In this document: positions 35,077 to 48,300 of the stretch, piece after piece
Position numbering within the stretch: position 1 is the stretch's first letter
Layout of the letters: each line of letters starts with the position of its first letter
NCBI GenBank assembly: GCA_021397835.1
Contig: JAJFZO010000575.1
Span: forward strand, 2,361,001-2,425,000
Reading direction: 5' to 3'
Origin: Moringa oleifera
Taxonomy: Eukaryota > Streptophyta > Magnoliopsida > Brassicales > Moringaceae
DNA: 64,000 nucleotides
Made by a program: the position numbers and the translations under genes
The notes under the pieces: model-generated
Databases searched by the model: none
Told to the model about the DNA's origin: nothing
The model's input: the letters and a program-made list of their open reading frames with translations, nothing else

Positions 35077-37121
35077 ATGATACTGACTAGGCAAGCATTT
35101 CCCCTTCTTATTGGTAGTTTTCTGTGGATATTGCTTAGCTGTAGTTTGAGCTCTGGTACTGAGGCGGATATAAGTTGCTTGAGGAGTATAAGAGAATCAC
35201 TTGAGGATCCTCATAATTACTTGAACTCTACATGGATCTTTAACAACCAAACTGAAGGATTTATCTGTAAGTTTGCTGGGATTGAGTGCTGGCACCCTGA
35301 TGAGAATAAGGTTTTGAATATCAAACTTTCAGATATGGAGCTTAAGGGTGAGTTTCCTCGTGGTATTAAGAATTGCTCAAGTTTAACAGGTTTAGATCTT
35401 TCAAGAAATAAACTCTTTGGATCTATTCCGGCTGATATATCCCATATAATTGGGTTTGTGACAACTCTAGATCTTTCATCAAATAATTTCTCTGGAGAAA
35501 TCCCTGTGAATTTAGCCAATTGTAGCTATCTGAATCAGCTCAAACTTGATGACAATAATCTGTCTGGTCAGATCCCTCCACAACTGGGGCTACTTGGCCG
35601 GCTCAAACAGTTTAGTGTATCCAACAATCTTCTAACAGGTCCAGTTCCAAACTTCTCTAATGTCACCATTACAGCTGACAGTTATGCAAACAATTCAGGA
35701 CTCTGTGGGAAACCTTTAGACCCTTGCAAAGAGGCTCTAAAGACAACTTCTGGTGGAGTGATTGCTGGGGCAGCAGTTGGTGGGGTGAGTATTGCAGCAT
35801 TAGGTGTTGGTATAGTTTTGATCTTCTATTTCCGTAAAATATCTACAATGAAGAAGAAGAAGGATGATGATCCCGAAGGAAATAAATGGGCAAAGAGTCT
35901 AAAGGGAGCCAAAGGCATCAAGGTAAAATTTTTACATCTGACTTTCAGTTGGTAAAGATTCTTCTTTCTCCATTATATAAAGAGAACAATTAGTTCATTA
36001 TTTGTTGTTCTTTTACTCATCTTAGGCTGTTTTCAGTGTGGAGTTTTTACTTTTTCTAAATTGCATCTTGTTGTAATATACTGAATAGTCACTATGTTAT
36101 CCAGGTTTCCATGTTTGAGAAGTCAGTGAATAAAATGAGATTAGATGATCTCATGAAGGCCACTAACAACTTCAGCAAAAATAATATCATTGGATCAGGA
36201 AGGACAGGGACTATGTACAAAGGAGTGCTTGAAGATGGTACTTCATTTATGGTTAAGAGATTGCAGGACTCTCAGTACTCTGAGAAAGAATTTATGTCTG
36301 AGATGGCTACTCTTGGGAGCGTCAAACATCGAAACTTGGTTCCAATTCTAGGTTTCTGCATGGTTAAACAGGAAAGGTTTGTGGTTTATGAACACATGCC
36401 AGAAGGCACTCTCTATGATCATTTACATCTCACAGATGATGGCCGCAAGCCTATGGAGTGGTCCCTAAGGCTTAAAATTGGTATAGGGACAGCAAAAGGG
36501 TTTGCATGGCTCCATCATACCTGCAATCCCCGTATAATTCACCGAAACATAAGTTCAAAATGCATTTTATTGAATGCTGATTTTGAGCCCAAAATATCTG
36601 ATTTTGGGCTTGCTAGGCTCATGAACCCAATTGATACACATCTGAGTACATTTGTGAATGGAGAATTTGGGGATTTGGGTTATGTTGCTCCAGAGTACAC
36701 GAGAACTTTGGTGGCCACTCCAAAAGGGGATGTTTACAGCTTTGGTGTTGTGCTTCTTGAGTTAGTGACTGGTGAGAAACCTACCCATGTGGCTAATGCA
36801 CCTGAAAGCTTCAAGGGAAGCCTTGTGGATTGGATAATGCAGCTATCAAGCAACAATCAACTCCAAGATGCAATTGACAAATCTTTGATAGGGAAGGGTG
36901 CTGATGATGAGCTTTTCCAAGTCCTTAAAGTTGCTTGTAACTGTGTTTTATCAGGTCCCAAAGAGAGGCCTACTATGTTTGAAGTATACCAGCTTCTGAG
37001 AGCTATTGGGGAACGATATCATTTTACCTCTGATGATGAGATTTTGATGCTTTCAGATACTGGTGATGCTGATTACATTGAGGAACTTATTGTTGCTCGA
37101 GAAGTAAAGGATAATAATTGA
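35077..37121 (+). CDS. BIR1: LRR receptor-like kinase BIR1 (BAK1-interacting)
   Basis: Two exons, up to 35922 and 36105-37121, join in phase 0. I start at ATG 35077, giving 620 residues and a clean signal peptide ([17 protein letters not shown]). ATG 35053 would add eight residues. The ectodomain has an N-terminal cap with [17 protein letters not shown], then about five LRRs ([50 protein letters not shown]) and a Cys cap ([13 protein letters not shown]). A membrane span follows ([14 protein letters not shown]). The kinase-like domain has [18 protein letters not shown] and [12 protein letters not shown], but HRN instead of HRD in the catalytic loop ([13 protein letters not shown]). BIR1 represses cell death and immunity at the plasma membrane by binding BAK1/SERKs. 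The neighbourhood matches Arabidopsis At5g48380. Confidence 0.96.
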
Positions 37122-39725
37122 AAAGGTATGAGAAGAACTGAAAGTGTATCTTGCTGTAATTTACATAATTATTTGTTTTTATGTAATGCTTAAATAAATT
37201 TTATTATTACATATTTTTTTCATATTTCAGTAAATTGTTTGGCCTTTCGTACTTGGCTGTCACTGAAATGGCATGAACTATTTTCTTCCAGCATCTCTTT
37301 TATATTTTCCATAAAGCTCTTTGATCTTTTCCTATTACATCTATTGTTATCGGTTATTGGCTCTTTTATTAATGGAAATAAATGAGATACTTCATTGGGG
37401 TTCACAGCATGATTATGGGTTGTGCCTAGTAGCTTATGGAGGTGGTTGCTTTGTACATCACATTTTTTAGTAGCTGCCAGTAGTTCATCTATGTTTGCAT
37501 GTGTCACTATTGCTACTATATTGTGAAATGTTGATGATTTTCTCTCTAAATTACTTTGTATCATAAGTTTAAATTATCAAGCAAATGGTGGGCATTGGCT
37601 TAATAGTTACATACGTTTGGATTTACCATTTGCGTAATCAATTATTTCATTCCAATTTTCTTCCTAATGGCTGTTGAATCATGAAAATTTTGTATTGGTT
37701 GACAGTTTTAGCAATATAATATTCAAATGTGCATGAACGGGAACCCCAAACCATTTACCATCTATGACATTGTAATGCATAGGAAAGACAATATCTTAAA
37801 TTTTCAGCTAATGACTCCATTGATAACTATTGTCAGTTTTCACAATCTCTACCTGTTTTTCTTCATTGGCCACTGTACACTCTGCATCTCTTCATTCTGT
37901 TTCAGAGCTTTCCTCCTGTCCTGTCTTGATGCTTGGAATCCTTTTGATAACTTCCGGGAACAAAAGGGAAAAATCAGAATCTTCGACAACTAGTTTTGGA
38001 CCTACTTATAGTCTTACAATTTGGGGACATAATGGTTGATCTGTTTGGTGTCAGCAGCAATTTCTTTGTTACCCATTCCTCCCACATCCCATCTTTATTG
38101 TTTGAAGTTTGTTCCCTTCAGTTAATAACATAGTATAGTTTCGACCAATCCACACAGAGTACTCTTGCTTAAAGAACCTATCTGTCTTGGCCCTTAAACA
38201 TGGAGAATCATTTTTCTCTCCTGGAGATGAGCTGCCTTTGGTTTCCATTGATTTGGTGCATTTGAGGTATGTTCTTGAAAATATGGGCAATCTCTTGCCC
38301 TTCCTTCAACTATTAAGTGGGAAAAGAAAATTAAAGATTATGTTGGAACCTCAAAGAGAAGATCTCTTAACTCTTCTGATGATGTAGGGTTTCTTGCTTT
38401 TTTAGAGGAAGTGCCTGTCATCTGTATAATTTCTTTCTTGATGTTGAGTCCTTGAATGATAAATCTTCCAAAGTTTCTTGTGTGACAATGATCTGTTCTT
38501 ATCATGAATGATCACAATCATCATTTACCCATATTGGATCAAATCTACAATCATTTTAATCTCCATCTATTTTTACTATGAAAGAACACCCTTTGTTCGA
38601 AGGCCATTGCCAATGTGCTTAAACACAGGGTAATACAATCTGTGGCTGGAAATGGTAAAGTGTTGCCCTATGTTCTCTCTTGCTGTTCAGCCCCTTACCG
38701 TCTAGGACATATCCTCTTCAATGCACTAGAAGTACTCGGGGTCCCCTGGTTTGTTTGATAGAATTTGTTTGGTCATCCAGGAATTGGGTACTCGTATCCT
38801 GCATGAAACTCCTGGTTTATGAGGATGAATAAACCTTCAGATTGTTCCCATTGCCCACTGATACAGTACAAGTTGGCTGGTTTTCCAGGGCATGTCATTA
38901 GGCTTGAAACTAGCATTTGAGATACTAATATTCTAGCTATTCGGCCAATACGGACCTCCATAGTTTCTTCCTTCTCCCTAAACATCCCTGTCCTGTAAAC
39001 TATTTCAAGTCAAACCAAAAAATTGTCTTCATACAGGGATCTGCTCCTCGTCGTTCAGTCTGTTTCCTGTTTACCATACCTTGAAAAGAAAATTGGTAGA
39101 TGCTGAAGGCAGAGGTTTTGCTTGGCCCTGGAATGCTCCAGGAAAATACAAGATTTTCTTAGCATGTCAAAGGGTACTTGATCAGTTTATCAGTGGAGTT
39201 TATGTTAGCTTCCATCCTCATAGAAGTGCAGCTACAATGTGATTCTCCATGGGCGGATCATAACTTCTGAATCCATGGATGCTAATTCTATTTTCCTTGT
39301 GGATTATGAATGCAGGACCTAAAAGGTCACCCTTTCCTGGAGCTCTTGCGTTCTTCATGTTTCTGAAGTCCGCGTTGAACCTCAGTGTAAGAGATTCCGC
39401 TTGTTATCCGATCAAAAAGATTTAGAAACGGAATCCCGAGAATCCCAGTTGTTTCTATTTAGAACACAGGTATACACAGGACTTCCAAGTTGAAAATTCG
39501 AACAATCTAAGATTATGATAGCTTGAGAATTTCGGACCCAAATTGAAAAATCAAACAATGATAGATTATCATAGCTTAAGAATACTGGATGTACAACCAG
39601 CTATAATAAAGTCAGATCTTAGATTTGTTTTATTCTAATCCTGCAATTGTTACTGTGTTAATCTTATAATAAACAGGGAAGCAATACCTCAACTGACAGG
39701 AAAATGGAAAAAAGAAAACACTTGT
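37122..39725. other. 2.6 kb without a recognisable gene between BIR1 and tRNA-Glu
   Basis: The composition is more balanced than in other spacers and there are several medium open frames on both strands (for example 38187-38387 plus, 38069-38290 minus, and an ATG-less frame at 38982-39242 plus). None matches a family I know and none joins with good splice sites. The first 150 bases are BIR1 3' UTR. It could hold a decayed gene or a noncoding transcript. Confidence 0.5.
39708..39718 (-). terminator. Pol III T-tract terminator of tRNA-Glu
   Basis: On the minus strand, seven bases after the tRNA end, there is TTTT followed after one base by TTTTTT (plus-strand A-runs at 39715-39718 and 39708-39713). 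This suits RNA polymerase III termination. Confidence 0.75.
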
Positions 39726-39797
39726 TCCGTTGCCGGGACTTGAACCCGGGTCTCTCGGGTGAGAGCCGAGTACCCTAACCAACTAGACTACAACGGA
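39726..39797 (-). tRNA. tRNA-Glu (anticodon CTC)
   Basis: The minus-strand 72-mer begins TCCGTTG and ends CAACGGA, pairing as the 7-bp acceptor stem. It contains the A box TAGTCTAGTTGG and B box GGTTCAAGTCC. The anticodon arm is CTCGG-CTCTCAC-CCGAG, with anticodon CTC reading GAG. There is no intron and the CCA is not encoded, as expected for a eukaryotic nuclear gene. Confidence 0.97.
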
Positions 39798-39813
39798 GGT
39801 CTGTGTGGGTAGG

Positions 39814-39828
39814 TTGTTACTATTTATA
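39814..39828 (-). promoter_or_regulatory. TATA-like and CAA motifs upstream of tRNA-Glu
   Basis: On the minus strand TATAAATA (plus 39821-39828) lies 24-31 bases upstream of the tRNA start, and an AACAAC motif (39814-39819) lies between. This upstream TATA plus CAA arrangement is typical of plant tRNA genes. Confidence 0.7.
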
Positions 39829-40210
39829 CTATAATTAACATAAAAATTGCCAATTTGGACCCTCAGAAGGAAAATTCTCCATCTTGTATGGAGGCAAAAG
39901 TAAGAACCGAAAAGCTGCATTCTTTAATGCCTTACTTCCCGGATCCTCTTCTCTGACCGGTGACATTAATTATAGAGCTCTATCTTACACCAACAACAAA
40001 CCTAACCCATGAAATATTTACTTCCGTCTGCTGTTAACTGATTGAACTCCAGCTGAAAATCAACATTCCAGCTCAAAGAGAGGCACCCCAAAGCCACCCC
40101 ATTTCTTCTCTTCATTCTGTGGAAACCCACTTTGATCATTCAATTTTCCCAGAAAAGAAAGAACCTCTCGAAAATTCTCGCTAACCCATTTTCAAGAACC
40201 ATCTGAGCTC

Positions 40211-43200
40211 ATGGATTTGAGTTCTTCATCTCCCAAAGCCATTCCTGTTGTTTCGACTTTTGCTTCTCCATTCGAGAATTCCTCTCATCCATCGTCAGTC
40301 AACAGCCTGAATTCCGCAACCCGGAAGCCCATAAGCTTGTGGCCAGGAATGTATCATTCACCGGTGACTAATGCTTTGTGGGAGGCAAGGTCTAAGATCT
40401 TTGAGAGGCTCCTTGACCCACCAAAAGATGCACCGCCACAGGGCGAATTGCTCATGAAAACTCCCTTTCAAAGCAGGACCAGCATTCTTTACAACTTCTC
40501 CACTGACTATATATTGAGAGAGCAGTACAGGGATCCGTGGAATGAGGTTAGGATTGGGAAGTTGCTTGAAGACCTCGATGCCTTAGCTGGCACCATTTCT
40601 GTCAAGGTAACACATTGATTCTTGTTTTCTGCTTGATGTAACAAAAATTTCACTACTTGTGTATTGCTCGGATGGGGCTATCCTTGGCATGTATCTCTTC
40701 ATACTTGTGAACTGTACTGAAAATGCTGTTGTTTGATCTTATTTTCAATTTGGTGTGCAGTGGGTGAATAATAGTTTTTGGTAGTACATTTCTTGTCTAC
40801 GTGTTTATGTAGACTTTGAAGGTTTAGCGTCAAGGAAAGTTCATTGTTTCTGCTACTGATGTCCATGATAGACTTCCTACATTCCATACCTAAACTTTCA
40901 AATTAGAGTGTCACTAGTTACTATTTTATCCAAAACTTGAGCAGGACCATTTGCAACACATCCTTGTCGTCTTAATGCTTGGAACTTGAATTCATGATAT
41001 AATAGCATGAGGCATTCAGGAAATATGGTCTGCAAGTCAGGTGGTATTGAGTGAAATCTAAAATAAATTATGTGTGAGCTAAATTTAGTAATAACAAAGA
41101 TTGAATTTTTTTTCCTCATGACTTTAGTATTATGAAATGAGTTTTTGGCTCTTCTTAAACATCACCTTTTTCTGATAACTAACTGAAAAGCATCTCAGGT
41201 ACCTGGTTTTGTACTGATTATGTTTCTCTTTACTTTGTTGTTTAGCACTGTTCAGATGATGATAGCACGACAAGGCCACTCTTGCTGGTTACTGCATCGG
41301 TGGACAAGATTGTTTTGAAGAAGCCAATTAATGTCGATATTGATCTGAAAATAGTTGGCTCTGTCATATGGGTCGGCCGATCATCAATTGAGATTCAGCT
41401 GGAAGTCATTCAGTCCGCTAAAGGTTTCTACTATCCAGAATTGAAATATATATATATATATATATATCTTGAAATATGAAAACACTTTTAACTTTAGCAG
41501 ACTATTATAATGCCAGAATTTGTCTCCAGCAATATATGGCCAGAAATTATCATGTTCCTAAAATTTTTTTTAAAGTCTTGATACTGAATTCCCATAACTT
41601 AGTGATTTGGTTTACAGCCTAATCTATTTTTTCTATTTTGTACTTATATAGTCTAATTTCCTCAAGTTAATAAAAAGTAGAAAACCTTTATCAGTAAGCT
41701 GCTGCTATTGGCAGTACCATGTCCTAGATGTTTCTCCAATGGTGTACCAATTGGTTCATTGATGTTGTTCTGTAGAGGACTTTGATGTCTTGGATTCAGT
41801 AGCTTTGACAGCCAACTTCATATTTGTGGCCCGAGACTCTAAGACTGGAAAAGCTGCTCCAGTGAACCGGCTTTCACCAGAAACTGAGAAAGAAAAGTTT
41901 CTTTTTGATGAAGCTGAAGCCAGAAATAAATTGAGGAAAAGGAAGCAAGGAGACAGAAAGGAAATTGAGAATGGGGAGATTAATAGACTCAGTGCACTGT
42001 TGGCTGAAGGACGGATCTTCTGTGATATGCCTGCTTTGGCAGACAGAGATAGCATTCTTCTAAGGGATACCCGTCTTGAGAACTCTTTGATTTGTCAACC
42101 GCAGCAAAGAAACATGCATGGCCGAATATTTGGAGGATTTCTGATGCACAGAGCATTCGAGTTGGCTTTTTCAACAGCTTATGCCTTTGCTGGACTGGTG
42201 CCCTGCTTTCTTGAAGTTGATCATGTTGATTTCTTAAGACCTGTGAGTACCTGCATCCTTTCTGTTTGGTATCTTCTTCAGCTTGATGAATGCTCTCTAA
42301 AGGAAGTTTGGAACCAATAAAATTCCAACTTCATACTCTCTACCCTCTGTTTGAAACACGAAAAAAAAAAAAAATCATTACACTTACCTCTCAAACCACA
42401 TGGTTGTTATTATTATAATGTGCTTGGAAAAACATAGAATGCTTTTGCTGGCTGTATTTGGTTTTTGCCATTCAACTTCTACTATATGAGCATTGTGAGA
42501 TTTGTGAGGGACACAGAGAGAGAGAGTGATTAATGCTAGTATTTACTTATTTTCTTCGAAACAAAGGAAGAGTACGTTTTCAACTTGCTGTTCTAAGTTT
42601 TATGAAACTTTGTAGAATTCCCTGTTCCAAGTTATTTGATTCATTTGATTCGAAAATCTATCTGTCAAGGATCCTTCTGTGATATTGTTTTCTGAAAAAA
42701 AATCGCTCTTTGGTTATTAGAAATAGCAAATTAATCTTACTTGTGAGAAGTAGGATTTTCTGTAAAATTTAGATCTCTTCGTTCTTTTCTAAATTAAATA
42801 CCAAGACTGCATTGGGTGAACAGGTGGATGTCGGAGATTTCCTTCGTTTCAAGTCATGTGTTCTGTACACACAACTAGAGAATCCAGATCAGCCTCTTAT
42901 CAATATCGAAGTTGTTGCTCATGTTACAAGGCCTGAGATCAGATCTAGTGAGGTAACTCCCTGCAGACTGCACATCTAAACCTGAAAGATCAATCCCTTT
43001 TTACTCCAAGAAAATTAAAAAAAAGAAGGCTAGCTTTTTCATGGTTCTTCCTTCGAATTCTTTCCTTTACTATATTGCCAATGTTTCATCTGTTTCTGGT
43101 TCTATGAAGCAGGTGTCAAATACATTCTACTTTACTTTCACTGTGCGCCCGGAAGCAAAGGTCATGAAAAATGGATTCAAGATTCGGAATGTGGTTCCAG

Positions 43201-43277
43201 CAACAGAAGAAGAAGCACGCCATATTCTGGAACGCATGGATGCTGAACACTTGCAGTCCAGTCAGAGATATAAGTAG
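40211..43277 (+). CDS. Acyl-CoA thioesterase of the ACOT9 type (double hotdog)
   Basis: Five exons: 40211-40606, 41246-41423, 41776-42242, 42824-42952 and 43113-43277. They give 444 residues with all phases matching. The first 45 residues are Ser/Pro/Ala-rich and suggest an organelle presequence. The body reads PISLWPGMYHSPVTNALWEAR, then PFQSRTSILYNFSTDYILREQY, then a first hotdog half (LLVTASVDKIVLKKPINVDI, GRSSIEIQLEV). A charged linker follows (NKLRKRKQGDRKEIENGE). The second half carries NMHGRIFGGFLMHRAFELAF, VDHVDFLRPVDVGDFLRFKS and IEVVAHVTRPE. Such enzymes hydrolyse acyl-CoA thioesters; chain-length preference cannot be read from sequence. It matches Arabidopsis At5g48370 by similarity and position. 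Its stop converges on the formin gene about 1 kb away. Confidence 0.93.
41446..41467. repeat. (TA)n microsatellite in thioesterase intron 2
   Basis: About eleven TA units begin 23 bases after the exon 2 donor, so the repeat lies very near the 5' splice site. Confidence 0.9.
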
Positions 43278-44333
43278 ATGAATGTATGTCATAGTTGCAT
43301 GGGAAAATAGTTAAAAATTTGGACAAATCAAATATCTTTAAAGAAATCCAACCATAAAATAATAGTTGCTCCAGGAAATATACAGATGAACTCAGTGGAC
43401 AAGATTTCTGAAGACTGCATGCTATTATTTATATCAATTTACTTGCTAAAGATTCTGCTTCCTTTCCTGGTGCATGTTGCTTTGTCATTTGATATTAGCT
43501 GTTGCTGTCATGGAAGCATAGTCCTTGGCATATTCGTTAAATATGTTGGCAAGGCAGATATTTCTTGAAATTGACAGAGATATTATCTAAGAGTGTTTTA
43601 GCTATTGATCCATGAGTTGTAACAAGCTCTATGCATGTGCAGAGAGAACCATAAGAACATGCCTGCCTGCATAATAGGTTAACCAACATGAAAAGAATCA
43701 AGTTTTTTTATTGATCTGTTTTTTTTCCTAATAAAATAAATTTTAATAATCTATGTGATTAAATTAACAAATATCAGCATTTTCTTTAAATCAACAACAA
43801 TTAGATAAATAGAAAATCTGATTCAACAAAACACCATATATTTCTTCATAGACTTGTTAGATTAACACACCACTTGAAGACTATGCAGCCCATACTCCCC
43901 ACTAAATTTAAAGCTTCAAGCAAGAAATATTTCTGCACTCCATGTAGAATTCAGCTATTTTTCCAAAATTTGTTTGCAGAGAAGCATATTCAGATATATG
44001 GAAATTGGATGTTACATTATTTAAGTACAATACAGTGGGGAATCTTGATATAACAGGGAACTCTATAGCCTTCTATAACTAAAATGTGCATGTAGTTCAT
44101 AGCTCTTGACAGGTTCACATTTAGGAAGCTGCCTCATTCTTCACAAAGAATCTCCTCTATATATTATCTATAAGACAAAACCATTTTCAAAATCTTTTAC
44201 AAGGATTTATACAGATACAAATAGACAAAAAAAAAAAAAAACAAAAAAATTACATCAACCTAGCAGGGCATTCCATACAAGCTGACCTTTTCAGACTGCC
44301 AATTTTTGGTAGTTAATGGCCAGAGACAGGAGA
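43278..44333. other. Convergent spacer between thioesterase and formin 3' ends
   Basis: AT-rich, with both presumed 3' UTRs. The stretch 44229-44250 is an A-rich run. No coding signal or RNA gene is recognised. Confidence 0.7.
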
Positions 44334-45337
44334 CTACGGAGATGTGCTCTCATCATCAGAGGAACTACAAGGTCGTCTCCCAGGGAAAACTTGTGGTAGT
44401 GTAGGATTCACTGGAACTGGGAATTTATGGGCAGAACTAACTATTGTTCGCTCGTTAATCATGCCAACTTCCTTGCATACTCGATCAAGAACCGTAAGAA
44501 AGTCTCTCACCACCATGAATATCCTGAATGGGTGAGCTTCTTCCTTTGCTGAGTTTCCATGGAAGTACTCTGTTATCTCTTTCACCAGTGACATAGCAAC
44601 ACTTTCTTGGGCTTGAATCCTTATGATCTCCTCATCTGCCATTTTCATGAACCTGTTCATTGACTCTGAAAATTTCTGGCTGCTTCCATCTGAAGCCATT
44701 GTTAGTTGCAGAACCTCGATGATGTTCCCAAGGCCTCTAGAAAGCTTGGCCACCTCACTGCTAAGCACATCAGAATCCATGGCAGCAGCTTTCTTCACAT
44801 TGGTGAGCTCCGAACTCAGACCAGAAACAACTTGCAAGCCCAGCTTCCTACATCTGGCATCTTCACTAGTAGAGTTTGGAGCTTGGCTAGTACTTGAAAG
44901 ACGAGCACCTTCAGTTCTTATAATCTCCTGTACAACAAAATGCAAGAGTGTAGTTTTTCCATCTGCACCCTTGACATCTACAAGCTTGAGGAGTGTATCG
45001 AGTTTGAAGGCATGAGCATCACCACGGTTTGTCCCAACATTCATGCGGTTTCCAGTCTTAAGCACAGCCTCTAGAAGCTTCAAAAACATCCTACTGTTTC
45101 TTAGTTCTTCACATGCAGCCTGTAAAATAGGATGTCTTATGAGACATGACCTGATATAGTCCACTGAATCAACACCAGAGCCTAACTTTACCCAAAAAGA
45201 AACATGTTGGCTACATTTTCTGTGTTTGGAAACTCAAATGGGCAATGCCACCAAGAAATTCAATAGCGCGTGCCAAAAAGTTCCGAGAAATCATATGCTA
45301 GGGGGACACAAAATCGAGATACAGTTTGAAATAACAT

Positions 45338-45368
<31 letters not shown>

Positions 45369-48300
45369 AATAATTTAGTTTACCTCTAGGGTTTCAAAAG
45401 ACTTTTTCAGGTATTCAGCCTCAGACTCAAAGTTGGCCATGTAAAGCATTGCCTCAACTCTTTTGAATGCGAAGGGTACATCAAGCACTGCCTTCAGAAA
45501 TTTCTCTGCAGCGCCAAGCTTCACTGGTGAATCATCTTTGTATTCCTTCAATTTACGTTCTTCTTCTTTAGTTGGGGCCATCTTCAATAAACTTTCAAGA
45601 AGTTCAGTTCCAAGTGTATCTGGGTTTCCTGTTAAAAGAAAAAATATCTTTAGTTGCCCTGGAATTGATTGAACTGTTCAGCAGATACTCTTTTAAGTTC
45701 AATATGTACGTCCAGCTCCTCCCCTTCCCCGCCCCCCCCACCCCCCAACAAAAAAAAAAAAAAAAAAGCACACCCTGAGCAATGACAAAAGAATGTCCAA
45801 AGCATTTGCCACTAACATAAGCAAAGATCATAAAGAAAGGGAAAGGGGATAGGACAGATAAAGAAATTAACTACCCACATACCAAAGGAGGTATGATCAC
45901 TAAAATGCTTTGTTGCTTGAAGGATCGTTTTCTATAGCAGCTCGGAAAAAGTAATTTTCTGAACAGATTCAAAGGTAGCTACAAACAATCTAGAATTTCT
46001 ACTAAGGTAGAGAACACAAGGTACTGAACCAGCCAGTTATAACACTAAATTATGAAAACTTAACAAGAAGTCCAAAATCAATATAAAATTTTTACATTAA
46101 CTGCATCAAGAAGGCAATTATCTTTTAGAAGTTAATCTGGCAAAGAAAACAATCCAACAGTCAGAAGTTCTGGAATCCAGATATACCTTCCAGGAGGCCC
46201 TCACATACTTCCTCCATGGTGACATTGAGTGCTCTTAACAGAATTGCAATATTTTGAGCCTTCTTCGGGTCCAGTACTCTATTCTCTTGATTTGATGGTG
46301 GAGGAACCGACCCTGGAGTTGCTTGCTTTGGTTTTGAATTCGGGGTACTCACAACAAACAAAGTTTCAATCATCTCCTCATTTAATCTGCAAACAAAGGA
46401 ATCCAATGGCTTTATCCCAAGTAAGGTATGGACTAATGAGTGTACAAGAGAAAAAAGGAACACTACAAGGAGGAAAAGGGGAAAAAAAAGGGACAATCTA
46501 CAAAGGATAAAGATATCTCACTTGAAAGAGCTGGATCGAAGATGATCCCACACCATTTCACGATCTGAACTTGCTCTAACTTTATCCCAGTGTAATGGCT
46601 TCAACTTCGGTTTAGGAGTCTCCTCAATTGGCTCTGCAGTGTTAGAACTAGGTGGCAACTCAACCGGAGAAATCTTTGCTGCGTTTTGGATCACAAAAGG
46701 CCTGGAAGGCGGGATAAGAGGCGGCGGCATGGTGATGGGCTGACCCACAGGTGTCGATGGATTTGAGTTTTCCCAGATTCTTCGTGGCAACAGTGGTAGT
46801 GGGGGAGGAGGAGGAGGAGGAGGAGGAGGCGGTGGGGGAACTGAAATAGGCTGCTTCAGAGCAGAGTTAGTTTCCACCGGAGACTCCAAATTTTGATCTG
46901 AAACATTTGACCGTCTTGGCGATCCATGTGGGCTATTCTCCAAATCTCTCTCTGGAGATGAAGAAGGCGAAGATGACAAAGGAGAGTGCCCATTGCGATC
47001 AAAAACTTGCGGAGATGAAGATGCGCTTTTGTTAAGAACTCTATCTGGTGATGAAGAAGCAGAGGAAGATAGTGAATGAAGCTGCATAATTCGTTCCGTA
47101 ACAATAGATATCCTTGGACATGCATCTGACTTGCTCTCCAAAACTCTCTCTGGTGATGTAGTTGCAGAAGATAGCAAAGGAGACTGCACATTTCGTCTCA
47201 AATCATTCAATTTTCTCGGGGATGCATCTGGGGTTCTCTGTAAACCTCTGTCTGGTGATGTAGAAACTGAAGAACGCAGAGGAGACCGCACCTTCACCTC
47301 ATTTAGTGTTCTCAGAGGTACATCTGGGCTCTTTTCAAAATCTCTAGCTGGTGAAGGCGAAGCTGAAGTGCGCAAGGGAGACCTCACATTTTGATCCGAA
47401 GAAATTGATATCCTAGGAGATATATCCGGGTGCTTCACCAAACCTGTATCCGGTGATGTAGAAGCCAAAGACAAAGAAGGAGAGCGCACGTTTTGATCTG
47501 AAACATTGGATATCCTTGGTGACGTATCCGAATCTACTACTCTCTCTGGAGAATTCCTCTGTGGAGGCAATGGTGCTGGGGGAGGAGAAGGAATCTGTAC
47601 TGCCGCTGATGGTTCTGATGATTTCGGTTCCGATCTTCGCGGGCTCAAACTGACTGGTGGTGAGATGCTAATCGACAGCGACCTAGGAGGTGAACCCGAG
47701 CCCGAAGATGAGCAAGAGCAAGTACTGGACTCACTGTTTCTCACTCCAAATTCCTCAGCCGCAGCCCCCGCGAACACTCTCCTGGAACAGGATCCAGTCC
47801 TGCTCAAGCTCTCTCTACCTCCCAGAGACCCTCTTGGCGAGTAGAACTCTTCATCCTCCTCCCCAACTGAACCCACCTCGCAATTCTGCCTGAAAGTCTG
47901 CCTCGAAAGTGGCGGTAGTGGTCGGAGCTCCGGAGATTCTAGCTTCTGTGAATCCGACCTGGCATTGGCGTTGCCGCCATTATTGTAGGAATCAGAGCTT
48001 TCATCAATACCACGTGAGTTTACTAGAGTACCCAGGTAAAGAAACTCAGAGCTAGTAGTGGAGGTTGTTCTAAGCTTATTGCTATTACTTCTGGTCGCCG
48101 CAGGTGGTGGTGGGTACACCCTGTGGCTGTTATCAGAAGTGAAGGTCTTGCTGTCATCTGCAAAATTACGGTTCCTCACTCGTCGGCGGCAGTAGAGGAA
48201 GAGAAGAACGCCAGCGACGAGGGCAGCGGAGATCACGGCAGTAATTGCGAGAATCAGGAGTTTTGAAGAATTAGGTTTGGACTTCTCGGTATGAGGTAGG

